Source of the DNA: Silvibacterium acidisoli | Lineage (GTDB): Bacteria > Acidobacteriota > Terriglobia > Terriglobales > Acidobacteriaceae | Length of the DNA: 64,000 nucleotides | Assembly (NCBI GenBank): GCA_022870745.1 | Contig: CP085323.1 | Span: 3,782,001 to 3,846,000 of the forward strand | Direction: 5' to 3' | Part shown: one piece after another, positions 50,514 to 59,638 of the stretch | Layout: every line of letters begins with the position of its first letter | Numbering within the stretch: the first letter of the stretch is position 1 | The notes under the pieces: model-generated | What the model was told of the DNA's origin: nothing | Databases searched by the model: none | The model's input: the letters and a program-made list of their open reading frames with translations, nothing else | Position numbers and translations under genes: made by a program

Positions 50514-51932
50514 ATGAGCCAGCCGCTTTCAATCGCTGTTGTAGGGTCGGGATATGTAGGACTGGTTGCCGCTGTTTGTTTTGCGGAGATCGGCCATCAC
50601 GTGATCTGCGTCGATAACGACGAGTCCAAAGTGAAAATGCTCCGTGAGGGGCGCGTGCCGATTCACGAGGAATACCTCGAAGAACTGCTGAAGCGCAACA
50701 CCACGAACCCGGTCGAGTTCACGAGTGACCTTGCGAATGCGACGCGTCGTGCGCAGGCCATCTTTATCGCCGTGGGTACGCCGCAGAGCAAGACCGGCAG
50801 TGCAGATCTGTCATATGTGGACGCGGTAGCGAGCGAGATTGCCCGGTCGATCGACAGCTATAAGGTCATCGTTGAGAAGAGCACCGTTCCGGTGTACACC
50901 AACGAGTGGATTCGCCGCGTGATCGAGCGCAATGGCGTTCCCAAGGAACTGTTCGACATCGCTTCGAACCCGGAGTTCCTGCGTGAAGGTACGGCCGTGG
51001 TGGACTTCCTGCATGCCGACCGCATCGTGGTGGGTGCGGAGACTGAGCGCGCCGGTACGCTGCTCAAGAAGATCTACGAGCCGCTGACCAACGGCAGCTA
51101 TTACAAGAAGGCCGACGCGGTTCCTGGCATCTGCTCGGAAAAGAATCCTCCTCCGATCCTCCTGACCTCGACCAAGGCCGCTGAGATCATCAAGCATGCT
51201 TCGAATGCCTTCCTGGCGATGAAGATCTCGTTCATCAACGTAGTCGCGAACATCTGCGAAGCAGTGGGCGCGGACGTGGAAGAAGTTGCAAAGGGTATCG
51301 GCAGCGATGGCCGCATCGGTCCGAAGTTCCTGCGTGCCGGCATCGGCTATGGCGGTTCCTGCTTCCCGAAAGATGTGGCGGCATTCCGTTATGTGGCCGA
51401 GCAGCTGGGCGTGGACTTCAGCCTGCTGAAAGAAGTCGAGGCCATCAACGAAGAGCAGAAGCGCCGCTTCTTCCAGAAGGTGCGCTCGGCGTTGTGGACA
51501 TTCCGTGGCAAGCGCATCGGCGTGCTGGGGCTTTCGTTCAAGGGCGGTACGGATGACATCCGCGACTCACCCGCGCTCGACATTGTGCAGCTGCTGGTGA
51601 AGGAAGGCTCGACGGTTGTGGCCTTCGATCCCGCAGCGGAAGCGCGCTCGAAGGAAGTGATTCCGCCGTCGGACAAGATGCTTTACGTGGACAGTCCGTA
51701 TGCCGCGGCACAGGATGCCGACGCGCTGCTGATTCTGAGCGACTGGCAGGAGTTTGCCGACCTCGACCTGAAGAAGCTTCACTACACGCTGCGGTATCCG
51801 ATCATCATCGATGGCCGCAACCTGTATGATCCGGTCGATATGATCGAGCATGGCTTCACCTACCTGAGCGTAGGCCGGCCTTCACTCTTCCATGCACGCG
51901 ACGCGGCATCATCATCGCGGCAGCTGCCCTAA
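50514..51932 (+). CDS. ugd: UDP-glucose 6-dehydrogenase
   Basis: A 472-residue enzyme that oxidises UDP-glucose (or a related sugar nucleotide) to the uronic acid in two NAD+ steps. The ATG at 50514 follows GGAGAGAG; a Met ten codons upstream is less likely. The Rossmann motif is VVGSGYVGLV (residues 9-18), the substrate segment SNPEFLREGTAVVDF, the linker Lys in KHASNAFLAMKISFIN, and the catalytic Cys283 in GYGGSCFPKD. A third domain binds the nucleotide (LGLSFKGGTDDIRDSPALDI). UDP-glucuronate feeds capsule or exopolysaccharide synthesis, in keeping with the adjacent glycosyltransferases. It ends in two hairpins before another GT gene. Confidence 0.93.
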   Translation: MSQPLSIAVVGSGYVGLVAAVCFAEIGHHVICVDNDESKVKMLREGRVPIHEEYLEELLKRNTTNPVEFTSDLANATRRAQAIFIAVGTPQSKTGSADLSYVDAVASEIARSIDSYKVIVEKSTVPVYTNEWIRRVIERNGVPKELFDIASNPEFLREGTAVVDFLHADRIVVGAETERAGTLLKKIYEPLTNGSYYKKADAVPGICSEKNPPPILLTSTKAAEIIKHASNAFLAMKISFINVVANICEAVGADVEEVAKGIGSDGRIGPKFLRAGIGYGGSCFPKDVAAFRYVAEQLGVDFSLLKEVEAINEEQKRRFFQKVRSALWTFRGKRIGVLGLSFKGGTDDIRDSPALDIVQLLVKEGSTVVAFDPAAEARSKEVIPPSDKMLYVDSPYAAAQDADALLILSDWQEFADLDLKKLHYTLRYPIIIDGRNLYDPVDMIEHGFTYLSVGRPSLFHARDAASSSRQLP

Positions 51933-51943
51933 CCTTTGGACCT

Positions 51944-51961
51944 CGGAGGCGAAAGCCTCCG
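51944..51961 (+). repeat. GAAA-loop hairpin in the ugd 3' region
   Basis: CGGAGGC and GCCTCCG flank a GAAA loop, 12 bp after the ugd stop. Possibly a short repeat family in the same class as family B. Confidence 0.5.
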
Positions 51962-51979
51962 GGGATATGCGTTCCAACC

Positions 51980-52010
51980 GGCACGGCTGAAGCCGTGCCC
52001 TGCTTTTTTT
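51980..52010 (+). terminator. Rho-independent terminator of ugd, built from a family B repeat
   Basis: The 20-base palindrome GGCACGGCTGAAGCCGTGCC is followed by CTGCTTTTTTT. The element repeats at 53445. Confidence 0.8.
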
Positions 52011-52032
52011 AAGAAGCCCTTTCACGAGCCTA

Positions 52033-53175
52033 ATGAAAATACTTCTCGTCTCCAACTACGCGCCTGACGGCCAGCAGAGCATGTTGCGTTATCCGGAGTG
52101 GTTGCGTCGCGGCGTCGGCGCGCTTGGCCACGAGGTAGAGATCGTGCAGCCGCCGGTGGTCTTCGGCAAGATGGTGAAGGGGCGGGGCGGTCTTGGCAAG
52201 TGGATCGGTTATGTGGACAAGTACCTCGTCTTTCCTCGCCTGCTGCCAGGCAAAGCGAAGGGGTTCGACCTGGTACACATCTGCGATCACTCGAACTCGA
52301 TGTACCTGAAGGCCACCGGAAAGACTCCGTCCATCATTACGGCACACGATCTTCTTGCGGTGCGTTCGGCGCTGGGTGAGTTTCCCCAGAACCGCACGGG
52401 CCGCTCGGGGCAGGCATTGCAGCGCTGGATCCTGCGCGGGCTGGCAGGCGCGAAGCACGTCATTTCGGTTTCGGAAAAGACGAAGCAGGATCTGCTGGCG
52501 CTGATCAGGACGCGGCCCGAGGTCTCGGTCATCCACCATTCGCTTAACTGGAAGTTCGAGCCGGCAGCGGGTGAAGAAGTTGCCGCGGTCCGGCGATCGC
52601 TGGGCATCGCCGATGGCGAAGAGTACCTGCTGCATGTAGGCAGCAACCAGTGGTACAAGAACCGGGTCGGCACGCTCGAGATCTTCGCGGAGCTGCGGAA
52701 GTATCCGCGTTTCAGGAACGTGAAGCTGGTAATGGCAGGCAAGCCGTGGACGCAGCCGATGCGCGATCTCAATGTAGAAGGCGCAATCGAGATGGTCACG
52801 CCCTCGAACGAGCAGATTCGCGCGCTTTACTCGGGCGCGATGGCGTTTCTCTTTCCGTCGCTTGAAGAGGGATTCGGCTGGCCGGTGCTGGAGGCGCAGG
52901 CCTGCGGTGCTCCGGTGATCACCAGCAACCGCGCTCCGATGACAGAAGTAGCAGGCAGTGCGGCGCTGCTGATCGACCCTGCCGATCCGGAAGGCGCTGC
53001 GCAGAAGATCGCTTCGCGGCTCGACGCGGAGCCCGATCTGCTGGCTCGCCTGCGCGAGGCGGGTTACGAGAACCTCAAGCGTTTTGGCGAGGAGCAGGTG
53101 ATGGAACGTTATGCGGCCGCATACGAGCGCGCAGTGGCGAGAGCTCACGGTGCGGAACGGCGGGCGGGGGTCTAG
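52033..53175 (+). CDS. GT4-family glycosyltransferase
   Basis: A 380-residue GT-B enzyme. It opens with MKILLVSNYAPDGQQSMLRY (acceptor domain) and carries, in the C-terminal domain, the E-x7-E motif in SLEEGFGWPVLEAQACGAPV, the glycine-rich TSNRAPMTEVAGSAAL and the donor-loop VGSNQWYKNRVGTLEIF. It lies 100 bp after ugd on the same strand, with the terminator between, so partial cotranscription is possible. It probably adds a sugar, perhaps the uronic acid made by Ugd, to an exopolysaccharide. There is no membrane segment, so it acts at the inner face of the membrane. Confidence 0.92.
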   Translation: MKILLVSNYAPDGQQSMLRYPEWLRRGVGALGHEVEIVQPPVVFGKMVKGRGGLGKWIGYVDKYLVFPRLLPGKAKGFDLVHICDHSNSMYLKATGKTPSIITAHDLLAVRSALGEFPQNRTGRSGQALQRWILRGLAGAKHVISVSEKTKQDLLALIRTRPEVSVIHHSLNWKFEPAAGEEVAAVRRSLGIADGEEYLLHVGSNQWYKNRVGTLEIFAELRKYPRFRNVKLVMAGKPWTQPMRDLNVEGAIEMVTPSNEQIRALYSGAMAFLFPSLEEGFGWPVLEAQACGAPVITSNRAPMTEVAGSAALLIDPADPEGAAQKIASRLDAEPDLLARLREAGYENLKRFGEEQVMERYAAAYERAVARAHGAERRAGV

Positions 53176-53185
53176 TTTGTGTAAG

Positions 53186-53224
53186 CCCATCCATGACGAT
53201 AAGACCGTCATGGATGGGGCACCC
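53186..53224 (+). repeat. Intergenic hairpin repeat, family A, subtype iv (copy 13)
   Basis: The perfect 12-bp arms CCCATCCATGAC and GTCATGGATGGG flank GATAAGACC, followed by the tail GCACCC. It is nearly identical to copy 4 (2215). Confidence 0.9.
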
Positions 53225-53248
53225 GTATTGCTGAGGTAAGATATCGGC

Positions 53249-53395
53249 ATGCGGCACGCGATCATATGGTTAGCAGGCTTCGTGCTGGTATCAGCGTTGC
53301 TGGGCTTGTCCGTTCGCATGGAACTTCGTCGTCGGCCTGTTTCATCCTTCCTGCTCGCGGAAGTTGCGAGTCTTCTCCTCAGCATCCTCTGGTAG
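53249..53395 (+). CDS. 48-residue hydrophobic small membrane protein
   Basis: A short ORF, MRHAIIWLAGFVLVSALLGL, then SVRMELRRRPVSS, then FLLAEVASLLLSILW. Two hydrophobic helices with an Arg-rich turn between them suggest a hairpin membrane protein. GAGG sits 12 bp upstream of the ATG. It is isolated between two repeat-rich stretches (53186-53224 and 53414-53464) and ends well before the cupin gene. No relative is recognised; support is the ribosome-binding site and the coherent hydrophobic pattern. Confidence 0.45.
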   Translation: MRHAIIWLAGFVLVSALLGLSVRMELRRRPVSSFLLAEVASLLLSILW

Positions 53396-53413
53396 ATCGT
53401 GATTGTTTGCAGT

Positions 53414-53464
53414 GGCTAAAGCCGCATTTATTCTGCTGCTGTTCGGCACGGCTGAAGCCGTGCC
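53414..53464 (+). repeat. Family B composite element (GGCTAAAGCCGC ... GGCACGGCTGAAGCCGTGCC)
   Basis: GGCTAAAGCCGC (53414-53425) and the palindrome GGCACGGCTGAAGCCGTGCC (53445-53464) occur 20 bp apart, the most complete copy of this family in the window. The same palindrome forms the ugd terminator. Confidence 0.75.
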
Positions 53465-53573
53465 CTGATACAAGGCAAACCAGATCTTACGCAAGCAACG
53501 CTGGCCGTCGTACCGCTGTTCGCCGTCCGGCCGAACGGTGCAAGGCTGGCCGCTTCACCGCTACACTGTACTC

Positions 53574-53969
53574 ATGGACATCAAGCGTGTAGGATCGCAG
53601 CCTTCTTCGAAAGGCCCTGCAGACTGGTTCACCGGGATCGTCTGGATCACTCCTCTTTTTCAGGCTCCTGATCCGGCTCTTATCGCCGGTGCGAGTGTGA
53701 CCTTTGAGCCTGGAGCGCGTACTGCGTGGCATACGCATCCGCTTGGGCAGACGCTCATCATCACGGCAGGTTGTGGATGGGTGCAGCGCGAGGGCGGTCC
53801 GGTCGAAGAGGTGCGCCCCGGAGACGTAGTATGGTTTGCGCCGGATGAGAAGCATTGGCATGGCGCGACGGCCACGGTTTCGATGACGCACATCGCTCTT
53901 CAGGAGCGGAAGGATGGCAAGGTTGTCGACTGGCTGGAGCAGGTGAACGAGGAGCAGTATCGCGGGTAG
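53574..53969 (+). CDS. Cupin-domain protein, hydroxynitrile-lyase/decarboxylase-associated type
   Basis: A 131-residue single cupin. The start at [20 protein letters not shown] is chosen by family comparison; a Met 12 codons earlier is in frame but has no support. The two cupin motifs are present: [19 protein letters not shown] (with HxH and Gln) and [20 protein letters not shown] (late His ligand). The metal ligands are two His of HTH, the Gln or Glu, and the late His. Such small cupins work as hydroxynitrile lyases or partner carboxymuconolactone decarboxylases; no partner lies here. Cytoplasmic. Confidence 0.85.
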   Translation: MDIKRVGSQPSSKGPADWFTGIVWITPLFQAPDPALIAGASVTFEPGARTAWHTHPLGQTLIITAGCGWVQREGGPVEEVRPGDVVWFAPDEKHWHGATATVSMTHIALQERKDGKVVDWLEQVNEEQYRG

Positions 53970-54028
53970 CACGGCAGGCATCTGTTCGATTCATCACCAA
54001 GTAATCGCCACCGTGCAAACTTGCTCTC

Positions 54029-55228
54029 ATGATTCCCGCACGCCGACTCGTCCTTGCCTGCACTGCTGTCTTTGCTGCCTTTACGCTGCACGCACAGCAG
54101 GAGAATCCCTTCACGACCCTTATGCGCGAGGCCGCCGCGCACGCTGCACAAAATCATGCTCCCGTGCCTGTACTTTCGCCGATCGATTTCTCGATCGTTA
54201 CGCTTGCTGAGACAAAGCCGAACCAGGTGATGGTCGATGTGCCTGCGCTGCATGCGATGGGCATAAAGGTCGTGCCGTGGACGACCAACGATTCCGAGTC
54301 GATGCGCCGTATCATTCGCACCGGCGTCGACGGACTTATCACCGACCGGCCTGACCTGCTGCGCCGTGTGCTTCGCGAAGAGATCAATAAAGCCACCGGC
54401 GCCGAGCGCGAGCGTCTGGAGCACTTCGATGTTTCCGCTCATCGCGGAGGCCGCCGCCTGCGTCCTGAGAACACGCTGCCTTCGTTCGAGAGCGGGCTCG
54501 ATCAGTTCTCGACCACGCTCGAGACTGACACCGGCGTATCGACGGATCATGTTTCGACCATCTGGCACGACCAGTTCTACAATCCCGAATCCTGCCGGCG
54601 CGCCGATGGCCAGCCTTACACGATGGAGAATCGCGTCTACCTTGGCGATATCTCTTCGACCGATGCCGCGAAGACCTTCATCTGCGACAAACTGCGCATT
54701 CCGCTCGACCAGACGAACGACCTCGACCTGTCGCCTGTCTCCGTTGCCTTCGCGAAGAAGGAAAGCATGATCAATCCTTATGCCGCGACCAATGTCGATC
54801 AGCTCTTCCGCTTCGTTGACTTCTACGTGGAGTACTACCGCAGCGGCCCCGGAAAGAATCATCCTGAAGCCAAGCGCCGCGCCGAGAACGCCGCGCATGT
54901 CCGCTTCAACATCGAGACGAAGATCATGCCGGACATCAAGCCCAACGAAGGCATGCAGTTCCCGAGCACCTTCCGAGGAGAGAAGTTGCCGAAGGAACTT
55001 TTCGCGCCCAACCATACCGTCGGTCCCGATGTGTTTGTCGAGACGCTGGCCGGCACCATCATGCGCCATCACATGGAAGGCCGCGCCGAGATTCAGAGCT
55101 TCGACTTCCGCACGCTGCAGTTAGTCGAAGAGAAGTATCCGAAGATCCCGACCTATTACCTCACACAGGACGCGGCGCTCTTCTATACCAGCTTCCTGCC
55201 GGCAACACTTCGCCTGAAGGCGCAGTAA
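54029..55228 (+). CDS. Glycerophosphodiester phosphodiesterase (GDPD) with permuted motif order
   Basis: A 399-residue secreted protein (signal peptide MIPARRLVLACTAVFAAFTL, cleavage near AQ). The catalytic HRGG (138-141), PENT (146-149) and the ETD metal site (165-167) are present, as is NIETK downstream, so GDPD activity on glycerophosphodiesters is expected in the periplasm. Unusually, the C-terminal strands of the barrel appear before the catalytic N-terminus: MGIKVVPWTTNDSE (77-90) and RTGVDGLITDRPDLLRRV (97-114), which normally close the domain. The chain then stops after ALFYTSFLPATLRLKAQ without a second copy. This looks like a circular permutation or a fusion of two truncated domains. 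Confidence 0.8.
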   Translation: MIPARRLVLACTAVFAAFTLHAQQENPFTTLMREAAAHAAQNHAPVPVLSPIDFSIVTLAETKPNQVMVDVPALHAMGIKVVPWTTNDSESMRRIIRTGVDGLITDRPDLLRRVLREEINKATGAERERLEHFDVSAHRGGRRLRPENTLPSFESGLDQFSTTLETDTGVSTDHVSTIWHDQFYNPESCRRADGQPYTMENRVYLGDISSTDAAKTFICDKLRIPLDQTNDLDLSPVSVAFAKKESMINPYAATNVDQLFRFVDFYVEYYRSGPGKNHPEAKRRAENAAHVRFNIETKIMPDIKPNEGMQFPSTFRGEKLPKELFAPNHTVGPDVFVETLAGTIMRHHMEGRAEIQSFDFRTLQLVEEKYPKIPTYYLTQDAALFYTSFLPATLRLKAQ

Positions 55229-55231
55229 CAA

Positions 55232-55270
55232 ATGTTCCGCCCATGGCGATTTTTGTCATGGGCGGAACAT
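55232..55270 (+). terminator. Terminator hairpin of the GDPD gene
   Basis: The perfect 14-bp arms ATGTTCCGCCCATG and CATGGGCGGAACAT flank an 11-base loop, just past the stop codon at 55228. Confidence 0.75.
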
Positions 55271-55411
55271 CGCAATACAGAATGCGGCTCATATCCAGGA
55301 AGCCGGCCGGGCTGTTTGATATTTCGGTAAATCTATCCTCTACCGCAGCGGATTTCACCAGGCTCGCGCATCAAAGTATCAGTACCGATTCATCAGTCCT
55401 TTGGAGCATCG

Positions 55412-55834
55412 TTGGAACCGCGTTCGATCATTCATGTCTTTGGGGAGCCCATAGAAATTCTGGTTTCCAGCACCGACTCGAACTACACCATGTGCGTTGC
55501 CATGCAGACCTCGCCGCCCGGCGGTGGACCGCCGCCGCACAAGCACGATCGCGAAGAAGAGACCTTTATCGTACTCGAAGGCGAGTTTGAATTCTTCGAT
55601 CGCGATAAGTGGGTGCCTTTCAAAAAGGGAGACACGCGCTTCTCGCTGCGCGGTACCTATCATGGCTTCCGCAACGTGGGATCGACACCGGGGAAGATGC
55701 TCTTCGTGACAAATGGCGGGGGGCTCGATGAGTATTTCGCCCTTATCTCCAGGCTCAGGCTGCCCGATGACATGGCCCGGCTGATCGAGATCAGCGACAA
55801 CTTCGGCTACCACTATCTGCCCGCTCCCGAATAG
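55412..55834 (+). CDS. Cupin-domain protein
   Basis: A 140-residue cupin. It begins with TTG at 55412, supported by GGAG 5 bp upstream; no ATG is nearby. The first cupin motif is PPPHKHDREEETFIVLEGEF (with HxH and the Glu ligand) and the second is FKKGDTRFSLRGTYHGFRNV (late His ligand), so a metal site is likely. The second part resembles quercetinase- or pirin-like and oxalate-decarboxylase-like cupins. It lies 182 bp behind the GDPD gene and converges with glmS. Substrate unknown. Confidence 0.82.
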   Translation: MEPRSIIHVFGEPIEILVSSTDSNYTMCVAMQTSPPGGGPPPHKHDREEETFIVLEGEFEFFDRDKWVPFKKGDTRFSLRGTYHGFRNVGSTPGKMLFVTNGGGLDEYFALISRLRLPDDMARLIEISDNFGYHYLPAPE

Positions 55835-55843
55835 ACCCGATAG

Positions 55844-57799
55844 CTACTCAACCGTGACACTCTTCGCGAGATTCCTCGGCTGGTCTACGTCGCAGCCTCT
55901 TTTTACAGCGATGTGATAAGCGAGCAGCTGCAGGGGAACAACTTCCAGCATGGGCAGCAGGAGCTCCGGCGCGGCAGGGATGTGAATGGTGTGCTCCACC
56001 AGTTGCTGGATCTCCGTATCGCCTTCTGTAGCGATGGCGATCACGCGGCCGCTGCGCGCCGTAACCTCCTGGATGTTCGAGAGGGTCTTTTCATATTTGA
56101 GGACGCTGGCCGGATCGGCCGGGTCCTTCGTGGCGATACACGCGACCGGCAGTGTCTCATCGATGAGCGCATTAGGTCCGTGCTTCATCTCGCCGGCGGG
56201 ATAGCCCTCAGCGTGAATGTATGAAATCTCTTTCAGCTTTAGCGCGCCTTCAAGCGCGATCGGGTAATGAATGCCGCGGCCGAGGAAGAGGAAATCGCGC
56301 GCGGTCGAAAACTCCTTCGCGAGGTGGGCGCACTGATCGTCGACGGAACGGAGAGTGTCTTCGAGCTTTTGCGGAATCCTGGCTAACTCGTCTACGTAGT
56401 GCCGGGATTGCGTTTCGGTAACGAAGCCGCGTTCCTGCCCGAGGTAGAGCGCCAGGGTGAAGAGCGCGGCGAGCTGCGCAGTGAAGGCCTTGGTGCTGGC
56501 CACTCCGATCTCCGGACCCGCGTTTGTGGTGATAACGCCCTGTGCCTTGCGGGTGATCGCCGAGCCGACGACATTGCAGATGGCAAGCGTGGGCGTGCCT
56601 TTGGAGATCATCTCCAGCTGAGCGGCAATGGTGTCGGCGGTTTCGCCTGACTGCGTAATGAGCAGGCCGAGCGCCCCGGGGATGGGATCGCGGTAGCGAT
56701 ATTCGCTGGCGTAGTCCACATCGACGGGGAGACGCGCCAGGCGCTCGATCATGAACTTTCCTGCGAGCCCCGCGTGCCACGAGGTGCCGCAGGCGGCGAT
56801 GGTCATAGTCGCCGCCTGTTGCAGAAACGACTGCGAGATGTGGAGGTCGGGCAGGTAGACGCGGCCCGAGTCGAGCGAGACGCGGCCCAGCGTGGTGTCG
56901 CGGACTGCGCGGGGCTGCTCGTTGATCTCCTTGAGCATGAAGTGCTTGTAGCCGGCCTTTTCGGCCTGGATAGGATCCCATGTAATGCGCTGCGGCGTGC
57001 GCTGGTGCGGAGCGCCTTCGAAGTCGGTGAACAGGACCCCCGAGCGGGTGAGAACAGCAACCTCGCCGTCGTTGAGAAAAACGATATCGCGGGTGTGATG
57101 GAGGATGCCGGGCACGTCTGATGCGAGAAAGTATTCGCCCTCGCCGATGCCGATTACAGCAGGCGGTCCGGAGCGTGCGGCGACCAGCTTGTCGGGCTCG
57201 CGCGCCGATAGCACACCGATCGCGAAGGCCCCGCTGAGGCGCTTCACGGCGCGGCGCACGGCCTCTTCGAGCGGGATCGAGGATGGGGGCGAAACGACAA
57301 TGGCCTCAGCGGTATTCGCGGCGGTGGTAGTGGCATCGGTTCCATTGGTGTCAGCCGCGTTGTGGCGGGCTATTTCCAGCTCGTCTTCGATCAGGTGCGC
57401 GATGATCTCGGTATCGGTTTCGCTGGCGAAGCGGTGGCCGCGTGCCATCAACTGTTGCTTGAGGAGGAGATAGTTCTCGACGATGCCGTTGTGTACGACC
57501 ACCAGGGAGCCGCTGCTGTCGCGGTGCGGATGCGCGTTCTCCTCGGTTGGGCGGCCGTGTGTGGCCCACCGGGTATGGCCGATGCCGTAGGTGCCGTGCA
57601 GCGGCCGTTCCAGAAGAACCTTCTCCAGGTTGCCAAGCTTGCCGGGTGCGCGGCGAACCTCGAGCAGCGAAGGATTTTGCGCGCTGCCCGCGACTGCAAT
57701 TCCAGCGGAGTCGTAGCCGCGATACTCCAGCCGGCGCAGCCCTTCGACGATAAGCGGAACGACTTCCTTGGGACCGATATAACCGACGATTCCACACAT
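55844..57799 (-). CDS. glmS: Glutamine-fructose-6-phosphate aminotransferase (isomerising)
   Basis: A 651-residue enzyme that makes glucosamine-6-phosphate for peptidoglycan and surface glycans. Met1-Cys2-Gly-Ile (MCGIVGYIG) puts the nucleophilic Cys at position 2 after Met removal. The glutaminase domain includes HTRWATHG and EENAHPH; the isomerase half contains [15 protein letters not shown] and [16 protein letters not shown], typical SIS blocks, and the C-terminal KSVTVE. Between residues about 147 and 173 there is a Thr/Ala/Asn-rich insertion ([15 protein letters not shown]) absent from the 609-residue E. coli enzyme. The promoter is probably leaderless (-35 TTGACC, -10 TAGACT ending 7 bp before the ATG). 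Confidence 0.93.
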   Translation of the reverse strand: MCGIVGYIGPKEVVPLIVEGLRRLEYRGYDSAGIAVAGSAQNPSLLEVRRAPGKLGNLEKVLLERPLHGTYGIGHTRWATHGRPTEENAHPHRDSSGSLVVVHNGIVENYLLLKQQLMARGHRFASETDTEIIAHLIEDELEIARHNAADTNGTDATTTAANTAEAIVVSPPSSIPLEEAVRRAVKRLSGAFAIGVLSAREPDKLVAARSGPPAVIGIGEGEYFLASDVPGILHHTRDIVFLNDGEVAVLTRSGVLFTDFEGAPHQRTPQRITWDPIQAEKAGYKHFMLKEINEQPRAVRDTTLGRVSLDSGRVYLPDLHISQSFLQQAATMTIAACGTSWHAGLAGKFMIERLARLPVDVDYASEYRYRDPIPGALGLLITQSGETADTIAAQLEMISKGTPTLAICNVVGSAITRKAQGVITTNAGPEIGVASTKAFTAQLAALFTLALYLGQERGFVTETQSRHYVDELARIPQKLEDTLRSVDDQCAHLAKEFSTARDFLFLGRGIHYPIALEGALKLKEISYIHAEGYPAGEMKHGPNALIDETLPVACIATKDPADPASVLKYEKTLSNIQEVTARSGRVIAIATEGDTEIQQLVEHTIHIPAAPELLLPMLEVVPLQLLAYHIAVKRGCDVDQPRNLAKSVTVE

Positions 57800-57806
57800 G
57801 AGGATG

Positions 57807-57834
57807 AGTCTAACGCCGGGAAACGCAAGGTCAA
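57807..57834 (-). promoter_or_regulatory. Leaderless glmS promoter
   Basis: Read leftward: TTGACC (57834-57829), 16 bp, TAGACT (57812-57807), then CATCCTC and the ATG at 57799. The expected transcript start coincides with the start codon. No ribosome-binding site is present. Confidence 0.55.
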
Positions 57835-57866
57835 TGAAAAGATGGGGAGTTTTTACGCCTTCGCTG

Positions 57867-59393
57867 CTATTTGGATGAAGGGGATTTTGACGCCGGCGCA
57901 GGCTGGATGACCAGCCATGCGACGAAGCCACTCAAGGCGGCAAGACCCGTCGCGATCCAGATCACTGCACGGTAACCGCTCAGGAAGGATGCGGTGACCG
58001 CTTGCTGCACTCTCGAATCGGGATTGTGCATGGCTGCAAGCTGAGGGCGCGCGGCGTCGATCAGGGTACGAGCTTCGGGGCTCAATGCCAGTTGTGCGAG
58101 GCGCCCGTCCAGCGAGCGATTGAAGATCGTGACCAGGATCACTCCGAAGACCGCGACCGCCAGCAGGGAAGCGAGGCGGGAAACCGCGTTGTTGATTCCC
58201 GAGGCCAGTCCTGACTCCGATTCCGGAACGGCGTTCATCACGGTCGTAGTGAGAGGAGCAACGCTGATGGTCATGCCCAGACCCATGACTACAACCGCAG
58301 GGAAGAATGAGGTCCAGTAGCTGCCGTTCTGCGGAGCGAGCGCGAAGAGAGCGACGCCGCAGGCTGCGACCAGGGGCCCAACAGTAAGCGGAATCCGCGA
58401 TCCATAGCGCGCAACCAGGCCGCCGGTCCAGCGCGACAATCCAAACATGATGGCGATGAATGGCAGAAACGCCGCCCCTGCTTCAGTCGCCGTATAGTGC
58501 TGGATCTGGATGAGGTCCATGGGAAAGAAGAACAGCAGGCCGCCGAGAGCCGCATAGAGAAACAGTGTCAGCAGGTTGGCGCCGGTGAAGTTGCGCGACC
58601 GGAAGAGTTCGAGCGAAACCATGGGGGATCGGGACCAGTGCTCGACGGCCACAAACGCCATCAGCGCGACCGTGCCTGCAACGGCTGCGGGCACAACGCC
58701 GTGGCCGCCATGGCGAGCACGTGCAGGCCACTCGATCAGTGCATACGTCAGGCCGCCAAGTCCGAGCGTCACCAGCAACGCTCCCGGCCAGTCCACGCGA
58801 TGCGAGGCGTTTTCGTTACGGCTCTCCGGCACTTTGGCAGAAAGCAGGATGACCGCGAGAGCAAGCGGCAGATTCAGGAAAAAGACCCAGCGCCAGGTGG
58901 AATATTCGATCAGCCAGCCGCCGATGACCGGGCCGATGGCTGCGGTGATCGCGGAGAATCCTGACCACGTGCCGATCGCCTGTCCTCTTGTCTCCTCGGG
59001 AAAGTAGGCTGTGATCAGCGCCAGGCTTCCGGGCACCAGCAGGGCTGCTCCCACACCTTGAAACGAACGTGCCCAGATCAGCATGCCGATGTTTTGCGAC
59101 AGGCCGCACCACGCAGAGGCCGCGGCAAACATGGCGACGCCAAAGACGTATATCCGGCGGCGGCCGAAGATGTCTCCAAGGGAGCCGCCTACGAGCAACA
59201 GCGCCGCCAGCATCAGGGCGTATGCTTCCACCACCCATTGCACATCGGCAATCGAGGCGTGCAGAGCATTCTGCAGGGCGGGAAGCGCGACATTGACGAC
59301 TGTTCCGTCGATAAATGCCATGCTCGATCCGAGGATGGTGGCGGCGAGCACGATGCGTCCGCCTGCCTGTGTGTGCGAGCTGTCATTGCGCAT
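57867..59393 (-). CDS. DHA2-family MFS transporter
   Basis: A 508-residue inner-membrane transporter with fourteen helices. The start at [20 protein letters not shown] follows GAGG at a good distance; a longer reading adds 32 residues. Helix 1 shows the DHA2 signature [20 protein letters not shown], motif A is [17 protein letters not shown], and [20 protein letters not shown] is motif C-like. The C-terminal 80 residues include the long periplasmic-type segment [20 protein letters not shown] before the last helix. It exports drugs or metabolites. Its stop is 68 bp from the glmS start; it runs leftward and could continue into glmS. Confidence 0.9.
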   Translation of the reverse strand: MRNDSSHTQAGGRIVLAATILGSSMAFIDGTVVNVALPALQNALHASIADVQWVVEAYALMLAALLLVGGSLGDIFGRRRIYVFGVAMFAAASAWCGLSQNIGMLIWARSFQGVGAALLVPGSLALITAYFPEETRGQAIGTWSGFSAITAAIGPVIGGWLIEYSTWRWVFFLNLPLALAVILLSAKVPESRNENASHRVDWPGALLVTLGLGGLTYALIEWPARARHGGHGVVPAAVAGTVALMAFVAVEHWSRSPMVSLELFRSRNFTGANLLTLFLYAALGGLLFFFPMDLIQIQHYTATEAGAAFLPFIAIMFGLSRWTGGLVARYGSRIPLTVGPLVAACGVALFALAPQNGSYWTSFFPAVVVMGLGMTISVAPLTTTVMNAVPESESGLASGINNAVSRLASLLAVAVFGVILVTIFNRSLDGRLAQLALSPEARTLIDAARPQLAAMHNPDSRVQQAVTASFLSGYRAVIWIATGLAALSGFVAWLVIQPAPASKSPSSK

Positions 59394-59547
59394 GTATCGA
59401 ACCTCGGGGAGACTCCATCCATCATCCTGCTCAACAGTTGAAAAGTATAAGCGGCGTGCCTGCGGCTGGGCTTTCCGCCGGGCGCCCATGAATGTGCAAG
59501 GGGTAAGATCTCTGCGTGCCTGCGGAATCGATCATCCGGCGCACTTT

Positions 59548-59578
59548 ACAAATGTGGGATACCGCATCCCCCATTTGT
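59548..59578. other. Imperfect 12-bp inverted repeat in the gene-poor stretch
   Basis: ACAAATG-T-GGGAT (59548-59560) and ATCCC-C-CATTTGT (59566-59578) pair with one mismatch over a 5-base loop. No terminator-like T-run follows. Confidence 0.6.
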
Positions 59579-59638
59579 GTAGTAGCCGCCGGTATCTCCT
59601 GAGCCGATACTCAGATGCTGTGAGGCGCAGTACTGCCA

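Noticed and set aside
53472-53520. GGCAAACC followed by ACGCAAGC, which recalls the c-di-GMP (GEMM) riboswitch
   Set aside because: The P1/P2 helices and the spacing of the conserved words do not fit, and the sequence lies just past a family B repeat rather than in a clear leader.
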